From positions 186,001-250,000 of the forward strand of contig CAWANF010000005.1 of NCBI GenBank assembly GCA_963783355.1: a stretch of 64,000 nucleotides of DNA, in the 5' to 3' direction. The position numbers and the translations under genes were made by a program. Below, piece after piece: positions 1-7,672 of this stretch. The notes under the pieces were generated by a model. It saw only the letters and a program-made list of their open reading frames with translations, did not search any database and was not told the DNA's origin. How positions within the stretch are numbered: the first letter of the stretch is position 1; each line of letters begins with the position of its first letter. The DNA is from CAWANF01 sp963783355 (GTDB lineage Bacteria > Bacteroidota > Rhodothermia > Balneolales > DATFMH01).

Positions 1-44
1 CAGAGTTTCAAGGCCGGTATTCCCAACGAGACGTTGGGAACGAG
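1..44 (+). repeat. REP-like palindromic repeat, copy A
   Basis: This 44-base unit starts CAGAGTTTCA and contains a perfect 9-bp hairpin, TTCCCAACG / AGA / CGTTGGGAA (positions 20-40). It matches copy B at 933-976 at 40 of 44 positions, counted by eye, and copy C at 827-870 is a diverged reverse-complement relative. The form (short stem, conserved flank, several copies close together, outside intact genes) is that of REP elements mobilised in trans by Y1/RAYT transposases. No transposase is visible in the window. The element may extend left of the window. Confidence 0.75.
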
Positions 45-170
45 TGGAATAAGATTTTAACTAACAAAAATAAATGACTAAATATAGACATAACGTTACA
101 CCGTTATGTCTAATCGATTATAGAACCATAAACTAAATATGTTTGTGAAAAGACATTGTATCAATTTATC

Positions 171-571
171 ATGAAAATGAAATTTATTCTCGTATTTGTA
201 ATTGTTACAACTTCTCTAATACTAACAAGTTGTTATTTCAATTCACCTGGGGGGGGTGTAAAGGTGTCGTAAAAGTAGTGAATCCTATTCCTGACACAAC
301 CATGGTCGTGGGGCAAACCATTAAAATTGATTTAACTGCTAATCCTGTTGTATTTCAACAAACTTCTGATAATGGTGGTATTACATATAATGTTTTAAAC
401 CAAAATGATTCTATAGTTTTACCATCATTAGGGACTAAAACTAACAATATTTTAATATTACAGGCTAGAGGTATTGGTATTGATACTTTAATAATTCAAG
501 CTAAAGATGTTTGTGACTCTTTTGCCAAAACAACCTTTGTTGTGACTGTTAAAGATTCATCAAGTCATTAG
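171..571 (+). pseudogene. Lipoprotein with Ig/cadherin-like domain, frameshifted at a G8 tract
   Basis: Reading from the ATG at 171 gives a lipoprotein signal peptide (MKMK, a hydrophobic core, then LILTSC with the lipidation Cys at residue 21). That frame stops at 270. After the run of eight G at 249-256 the coding continues in another frame to 571, with PIPDTTMVVGQTIKIDL and a beta-rich C-terminus resembling Ig/cadherin-like putative-Ig domains. One extra G (nine in all) would join the parts into a 133-residue outer-membrane or periplasmic lipoprotein. The Cys-containing signal and the domain occur only in separate frames, so as given the gene is off. The cause may be slipped-strand phase variation, decay or an assembly indel. 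The specific function is unknown. Confidence 0.65.
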
Positions 572-612
572 GCATAATTTTTACTTGAAAACTAAAATTA
601 TCGGAGGGTATA

Positions 613-930
613 ATGAATAATATATTCAAGGGTATTGTTGTGGTCTTTTTTATGTCTATTCTGCCATTGAAAAGCAAAGCCCAAATTAATTGGAACATGC
701 CACCAAATGTTCATAATGAACGTTATATTGGAGATTCATATGCTACTAAACGTCCGGCTCTCACATTTAATGGATTTACAGGTGAAGATGCGAGTAAAGG
801 TTATAGCTTACAAAAGATTTCGTCTCCTCGTTCCCAAAGTCTCTTTGGGAACGCAAAACCGGAAGCTCTGCTTCAACAACTAAGCCGGACGGAATATTCG
901 AAAAAAAGGTTCAGATTGTTAGATCAATGA
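613..930 (+). CDS. Small secreted protein of unknown function with a repeat-derived C-terminus
   Basis: A strong ribosome binding site, GGAGGG at 603-608, precedes the ATG. Residues 1-23 form a Sec signal peptide (MNNIFKGIVVVFFMSILPL, cleavage expected after SKA). Residues about 24-70 are hydrophilic and match no family I recognise. From about residue 72 the coding sequence runs into palindromic repeat copy C (827-870), which encodes PRSQSLFGNAKPEAL, so the original C-terminus has probably been replaced by repeat translation. At 105 residues the protein is likely a truncated remnant of a larger secreted protein. It sits 42 bases after the broken lipoprotein gene and could share its transcript. 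Confidence 0.5.
   Translation: MNNIFKGIVVVFFMSILPLKSKAQINWNMPPNVHNERYIGDSYATKRPALTFNGFTGEDASKGYSLQKISSPRSQSLFGNAKPEALLQQLSRTEYSKKRFRLLDQ
827..870 (-). repeat. REP-like palindromic repeat, copy C (inverted, inside a coding region)
   Basis: Reading CTCGTTCCCAAAGTCTCTTT then GGGAACGCAAAACCGGAAGC, this is a diverged reverse complement of copies A and B. It keeps the hairpin GTTCCCAAAG / TCT / CTTTGGGAAC and the flanking CCGG and CTCTG elements. It overlaps the 3' part of the gene at 613-930 and lies in inverted orientation to copy B, with 62 bases between them, an arrangement like a REPIN doublet. Confidence 0.65.
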
Positions 931-932
931 AA

Positions 933-976
933 CAGAGTTTCAAAGCCGGCATTCCCAACGGGACGTCGGGAACGAG
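933..976 (+). repeat. REP-like palindromic repeat, copy B
   Basis: This 44-base unit has the same order as copy A: CAGAGTTTCA, GCCGGCATTCCC, hairpin, GGGAACGAG. The stem carries one A-C mismatch relative to copy A (TTCCCAACG against CGTCGGGAA). It begins just after the stop codon of the gene at 613-930 and pairs with the inverted copy C. Confidence 0.75.
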
Positions 977-1112
977 AGGTAAGTAAAATAACTTTCTCTA
1001 ATTATATATTTTTTAATGATTTCTATTTACAATAACCGAGCCAGTAATTATACTTAAGTATACAGACAGTACCCGAACGCATCTACAATCGTAAATTAGA
1101 AAAACGATTATT

Positions 1113-1404
1113 GTGAATAATAAACCCATTAACCTCCTGTTGCCCGCTATTTCAGTAATGTATAAGACGGTTGGAATACTATTTATACTTACAATAGCCG
1201 GGATTATTTACTGGCATTTTTTCAATCCGGGATTCAGTATTTATTCATTTCCTGAAATGGGGCATTCTCATCTCGGCTTTCATAATCAGTTCTCTTACGG
1301 TGCTTATTTTATACCGTAATAAATGGTCTGAAAGTAACGAGAAGGATTCCAGTACCCTGTCTCGAAGAAGTTTACAAGAATCCGATTGTATTCAGGAGTC
1401 CTGA
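1113..1404 (+). pseudogene. Small two-helix membrane protein, frameshifted at a T6 tract
   Basis: The first frame (GTG at 1113) encodes one membrane helix (VGILFILTIAGIIYWHFF). A second helix (GILISAFIISSLTVLILYR) with a basic, polar tail ending at 1404 lies in the next frame. Dropping one T from the run of six at 1217-1222 gives a continuous 96-residue protein in which IIYWHF joins SIRDSVFIHFLKWG. The corrected stop falls two bases before the stop of the convergent wecA-like gene, which supports that frame as the real one. The start codon is weakly supported and I do not recognise the family. It may be a decaying gene or a sequence error. Confidence 0.45.
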
Positions 1405-1405
1405 T

Positions 1406-2506
1406 TTATTTAACAGAAACGGCCAACGTTTTAAAATAGCTGTATAATTTTTGTACAAAATGAACAAATGGCAGGATCATTAACGAAAATGACAGAATAA
1501 TAATCAGCAGAATATTACATTCCAGTTCCCGAAGTAATACGGCCAGTAAAATGATGATTATATTAGCAGCCCAAAGTAGCATCGCAGCCCCTCTATGAGT
1601 GAGCCCAAGATTTAATAACCGGTGATGAATGTGATTACAATCGGCCCCAAACGGTGGGTTTCTCTGAATTGTTCGAATAGTAAACACCCGCATTGTATCA
1701 AATAACGGGATAACCAGGAATGCAAAAGCTACCACTGGCGCCGATGGAATCCGCCAAGCCGTATTACTGATTGTCAAATTCAGATCGATAAAATGGATGA
1801 CCAGATATGAGAGTATAAATCCAACCACCATCGAACCCGTATCCCCCATAAATATCTTAGCCGGTGAAAAATTGAAAGCCAGAAAACCAGCAAGCGAACC
1901 AGCTAAAACGAAAGACAAAACAGCCAGCGAAATGTGATCAACACCCCAAAACCAGATCCCGAAACTGACAGAACTGATAATACCTATCCCTCCCGCAAGT
2001 CCGTCAATACCGTCAATCAGGTTATAAGCATTAATGATGACAATGATGAGAAATATTGAAAAGAGAACTCCAAAAACATAGGGAAGTCTGTGTATTCCCA
2101 AGACCCCATACAAATTACTAATTACCAGGTTTCCTCCAATGACTACCAAACCGGCTGCAACGAACTGGATTCCCAGTTTCTTTATGGGAGAAAGCATTAA
2201 TATATCATCTTTAATGCCAATCAGGAATAACATGAATAATGCTGCTACAAAAAACGGATACGACTCCAAATCATTTGCTTTTCCCCAAACCGAAAATGAA
2301 ATTAAAAAGGCTGAAAATATACCAATGCCCCCAAGTGTGGGAATGACATTATGGTGGATTTTTCTTATACCATCGGGTTCATCAGTAAGTCTTTTCATTT
2401 CAGCAATCCTGATGATAACAGGGATCGACATATAACTTATAAAAAGTGCTGTTACAACAGCAGCCAGCATGAAAACCAGTTTATCCGGGAACGATGCTAT
2501 TAACAT
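1406..2506 (-). CDS. wecA: Undecaprenyl-phosphate sugar-1-phosphate transferase (WecA/TagO/MraY-like)
   Basis: This integral membrane enzyme (366 residues, about 10-11 helices) should transfer GlcNAc-1-phosphate or a related HexNAc-1-phosphate from its UDP-sugar to undecaprenyl phosphate, the first committed step of a lipid-linked glycan. Family motifs are in the expected order: GIKDD at 97-101, NAYNLIDGIDGLAGG at 159-173, KIFMGDTGS at 217-225 and the cytoplasmic NHIHHRL at 291-297, which distinguishes WecA/TagO types from MraY. The length is normal. It is convergent with the broken membrane-protein gene and 262 bases from the next gene upstream, so it probably has its own promoter. The acceptor lipid and exact sugar are not determinable from sequence. 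Confidence 0.9.
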   Translation of the reverse strand: MLIASFPDKLVFMLAAVVTALFISYMSIPVIIRIAEMKRLTDEPDGIRKIHHNVIPTLGGIGIFSAFLISFSVWGKANDLESYPFFVAALFMLFLIGIKDDILMLSPIKKLGIQFVAAGLVVIGGNLVISNLYGVLGIHRLPYVFGVLFSIFLIIVIINAYNLIDGIDGLAGGIGIISSVSFGIWFWGVDHISLAVLSFVLAGSLAGFLAFNFSPAKIFMGDTGSMVVGFILSYLVIHFIDLNLTISNTAWRIPSAPVVAFAFLVIPLFDTMRVFTIRTIQRNPPFGADCNHIHHRLLNLGLTHRGAAMLLWAANIIIILLAVLLRELECNILLIIILSFSLMILPFVHFVQKLYSYFKTLAVSVK

Positions 2507-2768
2507 AAATTACCCCTACAAATCACCATATACCTCTCCATTTAAAAAAATAGTTTTTTAAACCCCCAGGCTCGTATTTCATAAATTATTACCACGAAAC
2601 AAATCCTACTTCAAGCTAATCAAAACCAAAATAAAAACACATTACAAAATACTATAACGCCTTATTTATCAACAACTTTAGCTTAGAATTTTTTAATACT
2701 TGCCATGATCTATATCGATGTTCACAAGATCTATATTTAATTCAATTCCCCTGAAAAACGGGGTAAGG

Positions 2769-3518
2769 TCACGTTGCAAAATATTGCGGTAACTTTTGCA
2801 GCGGTTTCAGTATCCTTGTGTAGAATTTTGGTTTAAGGCCATTTTTAAGCCAGGCACGATAATCCTGACTGTTAGCCATGATTCGATTCTTAATGCTGGC
2901 GTTACTTTTACCACCAACTCTCATTTTGACCATCACTTCAGGCAAGTAGGCAGTGGTAACATCAAATTTAAACATAAACCGAAGCATGAGCTCGTAATCA
3001 GCCGCGCTTCCAAATGTCAAATCATACGATCCATATTTCTCAAAACATGATTTTCTGACATAAAAAGTAGGATGTGGCGGCATCCATCCATAAACAAAAT
3101 TCTTCCGGTCGTACGAACCACTTTTCCATTTCCTTACGATATTATTCATGTTACTGCGCTCAACATAATCCAAATCACCATAAACGCTGTCGACCTGCCG
3201 GCTTTCAAATATTTTTACGATATCGGAGACAACATGATCATTTGCAAAGACATCGTCGGAATGCAATAACCCAATCACATCTCCCGTCGCGAGATAAATA
3301 CCTTTATTGATAGCATCATACAAACCTCCGTCAGGTTCTGAAATAAACGTATCAATTAAACTGCCGTATTTTTCAATGATTTCGACTGTTCCGTCAGTCG
3401 ACTTGCCGTCAATTACAATGTATTCGATGCCTTTATAATCCTGGTTTAAGACAGACTGAACAGCATCCGAAACCGTTGCCGCATTATTATAAACAATCGT
3501 AATGATCGATACTCTCAT
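2769..3518 (-). CDS. Family 2 glycosyltransferase
   Basis: This is a GT-A fold glycosyltransferase of 249 residues. The N-terminal nucleotide-binding strand SIITIVYNNAATVSDAV is followed by YIVIDGKSTDGT (33-44), the metal-binding DxD-type HSDD (86-89) and the acceptor-side PHPTFYVRKSCFEKYG and AADYELMLR, as in WcaA/WcaE-like colanic and O-antigen transferases. No membrane helix is present, so it is cytoplasmic or peripheral. A ribosome binding site GGAG about 10 bases upstream of the ATG supports the start. It stands between wecA and the carbamoyltransferase operon, with gaps of 261-262 bases on both sides, so it is probably transcribed alone. A weak CCCC/GGGG hairpin at 2748-2763 lies just after its stop. 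Confidence 0.88.
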   Translation of the reverse strand: MRVSIITIVYNNAATVSDAVQSVLNQDYKGIEYIVIDGKSTDGTVEIIEKYGSLIDTFISEPDGGLYDAINKGIYLATGDVIGLLHSDDVFANDHVVSDIVKIFESRQVDSVYGDLDYVERSNMNNIVRKWKSGSYDRKNFVYGWMPPHPTFYVRKSCFEKYGSYDLTFGSAADYELMLRFMFKFDVTTAYLPEVMVKMRVGGKSNASIKNRIMANSQDYRAWLKNGLKPKFYTRILKPLQKLPQYFAT

Positions 3519-3731
3519 GATGTCCCACTCCTATATGATATTGTTCAAATACAGGTGGGTTATCTTATATTTTAATACCCTGATAACCGCAAATTATTAC
3601 AGCAATAATAATCTGTTTATTGTTACTGCAATCCCATATTGATAAAGTATCGAGCGGATATATCTAATACCGTAAGATTATACAAATCAAATATTTAAAT
3701 ATTCTTATGATAGAATTGTCTAACGAAAAGA

Positions 3732-3776
3732 AGGATACCTGATACGTGATTCCAGATGCGTGTTATCCGGTATCCT
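3732..3776 (-). terminator. Rho-independent terminator of the carbamoyltransferase operon
   Basis: Read on the minus strand just after the stop at 3780, an arm AGGATACCGGATA pairs with TATCAGGTATCCT across a loop of roughly 18 bases, with one mismatch. It is followed by a T-rich tail (TCTTTTC). Position and orientation fit the end of the transcript running 10050 to 3780. Confidence 0.65.
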
Positions 3777-3779
3777 AAA

Positions 3780-5507
3780 TTACGTTCTTTCGATGACCAG
3801 GTTTTCCAGTACGAGCATATCCATTTTGGTACGAAGGAAACAGTCCAGAGCCTCCGCCGGGGTATTTACGATGGGTTCATTTTCGTTGAACGAAGTATTT
3901 AGCAATACCGGTACCCCTGTTTTCTTACGGAAAGTCTCAATTAACTGGTAATAACGATCATCCGTGTTTTTGTCGACAGTTTGAAGACGTCCGGTACCAT
4001 CGACATGTGTCACGGCCGGAATAACTTTATATTTTTCTTTTATTATTGGAAACACTTTCTCCATAAACGGTACATCATCGACATCCTCAAAATACTCACT
4101 TACATATTCGCGAAGAATCGACGGTGCAAAAGGACGAAAACTCTCACGCCGCTTAATTTTGGCATTTAATAAATCTTTAGCATCACTCCGGCGCGGATCC
4201 ACAATAATCGACCGGTGTCCCAGGGCTCTCGGACCAAATTCAGCGCGGCCCTGATACCAGCCCACAACGCCCGCATCTATTAAACGATCCGTCACCAAAT
4301 CATACAATGCTTCATCTTCAATAAATCGAAAATCGATGCCCTCTTTTTTAAGATATTCAGCTATCTGTTCGTTATTAAACCGAATACCGGTAAATGCATG
4401 ATTCATTGTTGGAATGCGTGCCTGATTCAATTCGTGGTTATAAAAGAATAAAGCAGAGCCCACAGATGTGCCGGCATCGTGCCCGGCAGACGGGATATAA
4501 ACTTTCCGGAACGAAGTATTGCGTAAGATTTTACCATTCGCCACCGAATTTTGTGCCACACCACCCGCTACGCACAGGTTTTCTAACCCGGTCGTTTTTT
4601 GAAGATGATTGAGGATATGAAATATCAGTTCCTCCGTAATTCGCTGAACAGAAGCAGCTAAGTCCCGGTGATATTGGCTAAGCGGCTCTTTATAATTTCG
4701 GGCCGAACCAAATTTCTCAACCATATATTCTGTATAAATGGGATCGATGCAGGGCTCACCGCCTTCCCATGTCATACTGACCCCTTTCGAATCGTGTCCG
4801 AAATACTTTTGATTCAATTCGAAAAGTCCGTTGTCCTTAAACAAAATGACATCTTTGAGCCGATCCACATATTTGGGTTCTCCATACGGAGCCAATCCCA
4901 TAACTTTGTATTCATCACCGTATTTCGGAAATCCCAGGTATTGCGTGAAAGCGGTATAAAAAATACCAGATGAGTGTGGATACTGAACACTGTCTATCAC
5001 TTGAATTTTATTATCCTTACCCGTACCGATCATAGTAGATGTGAAGTCTCCAAATCCGTCGATGGACAATATGGCTGCTTCATCAAATGGAGAAGCAAAA
5101 AAGGCACTCGCCATATGACTGCGGTGGTGTTCAATATTTTTAATTTCTGCTTTTATTTCAGATTTCGGGACACCCAGATTCAACTCCAGTTCTTCCTTGA
5201 TGGATCCCAGCTTTCTCCTGTTTGCATATCGATCCAGGATACTTTTCGGGCTCATACGCTTCTTCGCCGCAAACATGATTTTCTTGTAAATATGAGCGTT
5301 TGGATCCCTTGAAATGGTAATATAATCGACCTCCCGGATTGTTATACCGGCCTCATTCAGACAAAATTTGATGGCTTCGGAAGGGAATCCCGCCCAATGT
5401 TTTATTCTCCTGAAGCGTTCTTCTTCCGTAGCGGCAATCAGTTTACCGTCTTTGAAAATACACGCGGATGAATCGCCATGATATGCATTAAGCCCAATTA
5501 TGTACAT
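3780..5507 (-). CDS. Carbamoyltransferase, NodU/CmcH/TobZ family
   Basis: This is a 575-residue cytoplasmic O-carbamoyltransferase using carbamoyl phosphate and ATP to carbamoylate a hydroxyl, here most likely on a sugar or nucleotide sugar of the surface glycan. The N-terminal ASKHA/Kae1-like domain has LNAYHGDSSAC at 6-16, the iron-binding HHRSH at 127-131 and SIDGFGD at 148-154. The C-terminal YrdC-like part contains EFGPRALGHRSIIVDPR and PVLLNTSFNENEPIV. Length and motifs are typical of the family. It is the last gene of the operon starting at 10050, 29 bases after a GT4, and is followed by a hairpin terminator. The acceptor is unknown. Confidence 0.9.
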   Translation of the reverse strand: MYIIGLNAYHGDSSACIFKDGKLIAATEEERFRRIKHWAGFPSEAIKFCLNEAGITIREVDYITISRDPNAHIYKKIMFAAKKRMSPKSILDRYANRRKLGSIKEELELNLGVPKSEIKAEIKNIEHHRSHMASAFFASPFDEAAILSIDGFGDFTSTMIGTGKDNKIQVIDSVQYPHSSGIFYTAFTQYLGFPKYGDEYKVMGLAPYGEPKYVDRLKDVILFKDNGLFELNQKYFGHDSKGVSMTWEGGEPCIDPIYTEYMVEKFGSARNYKEPLSQYHRDLAASVQRITEELIFHILNHLQKTTGLENLCVAGGVAQNSVANGKILRNTSFRKVYIPSAGHDAGTSVGSALFFYNHELNQARIPTMNHAFTGIRFNNEQIAEYLKKEGIDFRFIEDEALYDLVTDRLIDAGVVGWYQGRAEFGPRALGHRSIIVDPRRSDAKDLLNAKIKRRESFRPFAPSILREYVSEYFEDVDDVPFMEKVFPIIKEKYKVIPAVTHVDGTGRLQTVDKNTDDRYYQLIETFRKKTGVPVLLNTSFNENEPIVNTPAEALDCFLRTKMDMLVLENLVIERT

Positions 5508-5536
5508 AGTGTCCCGTTTTTTAAAATTTAGAATAG

Positions 5537-6709
5537 TTAAAAATGATTATTAGTCTCCCCGAACAGTTTCCTGTTTTGTGAAATAACATTGCCATTGAAT
5601 ATGTTCTCCCGGGCAAACCGGCGTGTGTTCTTCGACATTTCATCGTACTCATCCTGCGTCATTTTCACACATTTCTCCAGCGTCGATTTGAAGCGCTCTG
5701 TTTCATTCAATGGAATATCCCATCCAATATTTTTTGCTTCCAGACCTTTCCATGGTGTCTGATCACTAATGATGACCGGGCATCCCATAGCCAGTGATTC
5801 AACAATACTATGACCATAATTTTCTGTGGTCGTCGGCAGAAATAGAAAATGGTAATCCCGGATAAATGAATCCAGATCCTCATTTGGAATGGCTCCCAGG
5901 TAACGAACTATCACATTTTTATCCAATTTTTCGATTTCGGATCTGCAATCCTTCCAGTAACTCTCGTCTTCTACCGGCCCAATGATATCATACTCGATTT
6001 TTCCGTTGGTATTCAGGGAAGCAAGCACCGACAAGGCTCCTTTCAGATTCTTCACTTTCATAATCCTGGACAGATAAAAGAATCGTGCCGCACCAGATTG
6101 TTTCTCTTTCATGATATTGCCATTTCCTGACTTTGAAAAAGCAATGTTAGAAGCAACCACAATCCGGCTGTTCGGACCGAAATAATTCAGGATATCTTCT
6201 TTTTCTCCATCGTTGGTGGCATGCCAGAGAACCTGTTTATACATACTAATCATGTACGTCAGCCATAAATAGATCTGCTTCTTAACGGATTTAACCTTAA
6301 GAGCACCAGCCCCTAACATACCACGGGGAGCAATAGTAACCGGCACTTTTATTCTGTCCCATTTAAGAAGTATGAGCGGAAGAATCGAAAAATAGAATGA
6401 AAACAGGCTGTTCAAATAGACATGATCAAATTGCTCGTTCTTTAATAATCTGCGAATGAAACTGAAAGACTGATGTTTTCGATCCAGGTACATCACCCTC
6501 ACTCCATTCACATTCAGCCATTTTGCGGCCGGAATATCCGGATATGGATATTGTTCCCCATAATCTGTATCGGAGGTAATGATGGAAAAACGAAAGTCAT
6601 CGCTAAGCGTCGCCACCATATTCGCCACCGAACGTATGGGTCCGCCGGCACGATATCCCGGGAGATACCAATCGACAAAGATCAGTATATGTTTTTTCGA
6701 CTTCGACAC
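5537..6709 (-). CDS. Family 4 (GT-B) glycosyltransferase
   Basis: This is a 390-residue GT-B enzyme. The N-terminus FVDWYLPGYRAGGPIRSVAN (residues 11-30) is characteristic of a group of capsule GT4 transferases. The C-terminal donor site has FLPTTTENYGHSIVESLAMG with the E-x7-E pair used to bind the nucleotide sugar. It has no signal peptide and is expected to be peripheral at the inner membrane. It lies 24 bases after the SDR gene and 29 before the carbamoyltransferase, within one operon. The sugar specificity cannot be read from the sequence. Confidence 0.88.
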   Translation of the reverse strand: MSKSKKHILIFVDWYLPGYRAGGPIRSVANMVATLSDDFRFSIITSDTDYGEQYPYPDIPAAKWLNVNGVRVMYLDRKHQSFSFIRRLLKNEQFDHVYLNSLFSFYFSILPLILLKWDRIKVPVTIAPRGMLGAGALKVKSVKKQIYLWLTYMISMYKQVLWHATNDGEKEDILNYFGPNSRIVVASNIAFSKSGNGNIMKEKQSGAARFFYLSRIMKVKNLKGALSVLASLNTNGKIEYDIIGPVEDESYWKDCRSEIEKLDKNVIVRYLGAIPNEDLDSFIRDYHFLFLPTTTENYGHSIVESLAMGCPVIISDQTPWKGLEAKNIGWDIPLNETERFKSTLEKCVKMTQDEYDEMSKNTRRFARENIFNGNVISQNRKLFGETNNHF

Positions 6710-6733
6710 TTTTCAGACTCTTTTAAATGGATT

Positions 6734-7672
6734 TTACGACATCACATGAACCGGTTCTCTGATAATCTGCTGCAAACCATATTCTAGTGGCGTCAGATCC
6801 CTTTTCAAAAGCTGTTTCATGTTTGATATATCCGGTTTGCGCCGGGTCATATCCCCTTCTTTCAAAGGCGGCAAATTGACGATTTTAGATTGCGATCCCG
6901 TGATCTCTTTCACCATTTTTGCGAGATCGATAATCGTTATTTCATTGTCAGAACCAATATTTATTACATCATTCACATACTGATGTTTGTAAAAGGCGTT
7001 GATCGTAGATTCTATATTATCATCGATATAGCAAAATGTCCGTGTCTGGCTCCCATCACCGTAAACGGTAATATCTTTGTTCTTCAAAGCAGCATTGATA
7101 AATTTTGAGACGACAAAATCCCGGTTTTGCTTAATCCCATAGGTATTAAAAAACCGGAATATGGTATAGTCCAGCCCAAATTCGTGCTGATATGTTCGCA
7201 GAAATGCCTCTCCTACATTTTTCACAATAGCGTATGGCAGGCGTGAGTTTAAAGGCGTTGTTTGTTCATTTTGCGGAATTTCAACCGGCTCGCCGTATAC
7301 TTCAGATGACGAAGAAAAGAAAACCCGTTTGACCCCGGTATTTTTAGACAGATTCAGAATATTTTTGATACCGGTGATGTCATCAAGCACTTTCAACGGA
7401 TTATCAAGTGTTCTTTTCACTCCCACGAGTGCCGCATAGTGAAACACATAATCGAAACCGTAATAGTAAAAGACACTCGAAATATCCTCAAAATCATTCA
7501 CATCACATTTAATAAAACGGATATTTTCATAATCGCTTCCGGGTATCTTTTTTAAATCACCGGTAACCAAATTATCAACTATAACGACCATATTATCCGG
7601 ATTTTTAGCCAGTCTTTCGGCTAATTCGCTGGCGATGAATCCGGCACCTCCCGTAACTAATATTCTAGACAT
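6734..7672 (-). CDS. NAD-dependent sugar-nucleotide epimerase/decarboxylase (extended SDR)
   Basis: This is an extended SDR of 312 residues. The Rossmann motif TGGAGFIASE is at 7-16, the catalytic Ser region SSSSEVYGEP at 120-129 and the Tyr/Lys pair YAIVK at 147-151. The substrate-loop motif GDGSQTRTFCYIDD at 205-218 is most often seen in UDP-glucuronate decarboxylases (UXS) and related C4 epimerases. It probably makes or converts a UDP-sugar for the neighbouring transferases. The usual Gly after GGAGFI is Ala here, a mild deviation. It overlaps the upstream GT4 gene by 8 bases, indicating translational coupling. The exact reaction (UXS or GalE-like) is unresolved. Confidence 0.82.
   Translation of the reverse strand: MSRILVTGGAGFIASELAERLAKNPDNMVVIVDNLVTGDLKKIPGSDYENIRFIKCDVNDFEDISSVFYYYGFDYVFHYAALVGVKRTLDNPLKVLDDITGIKNILNLSKNTGVKRVFFSSSSEVYGEPVEIPQNEQTTPLNSRLPYAIVKNVGEAFLRTYQHEFGLDYTIFRFFNTYGIKQNRDFVVSKFINAALKNKDITVYGDGSQTRTFCYIDDNIESTINAFYKHQYVNDVINIGSDNEITIIDLAKMVKEITGSQSKIVNLPPLKEGDMTRRKPDISNMKQLLKRDLTPLEYGLQQIIREPVHVMS

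Noticed and set aside
2748..2763. CCCC/GGGG hairpin after the GT2 gene as a terminator
   Set aside because: The stem is four base pairs and is not followed by a T-run on the minus strand.
3072..3310. Open frames on the plus strand across the GT2 gene and similar antisense frames elsewhere
   Set aside because: They lie wholly inside well-supported genes on the other strand, lack ribosome binding sites and encode no recognisable domain.
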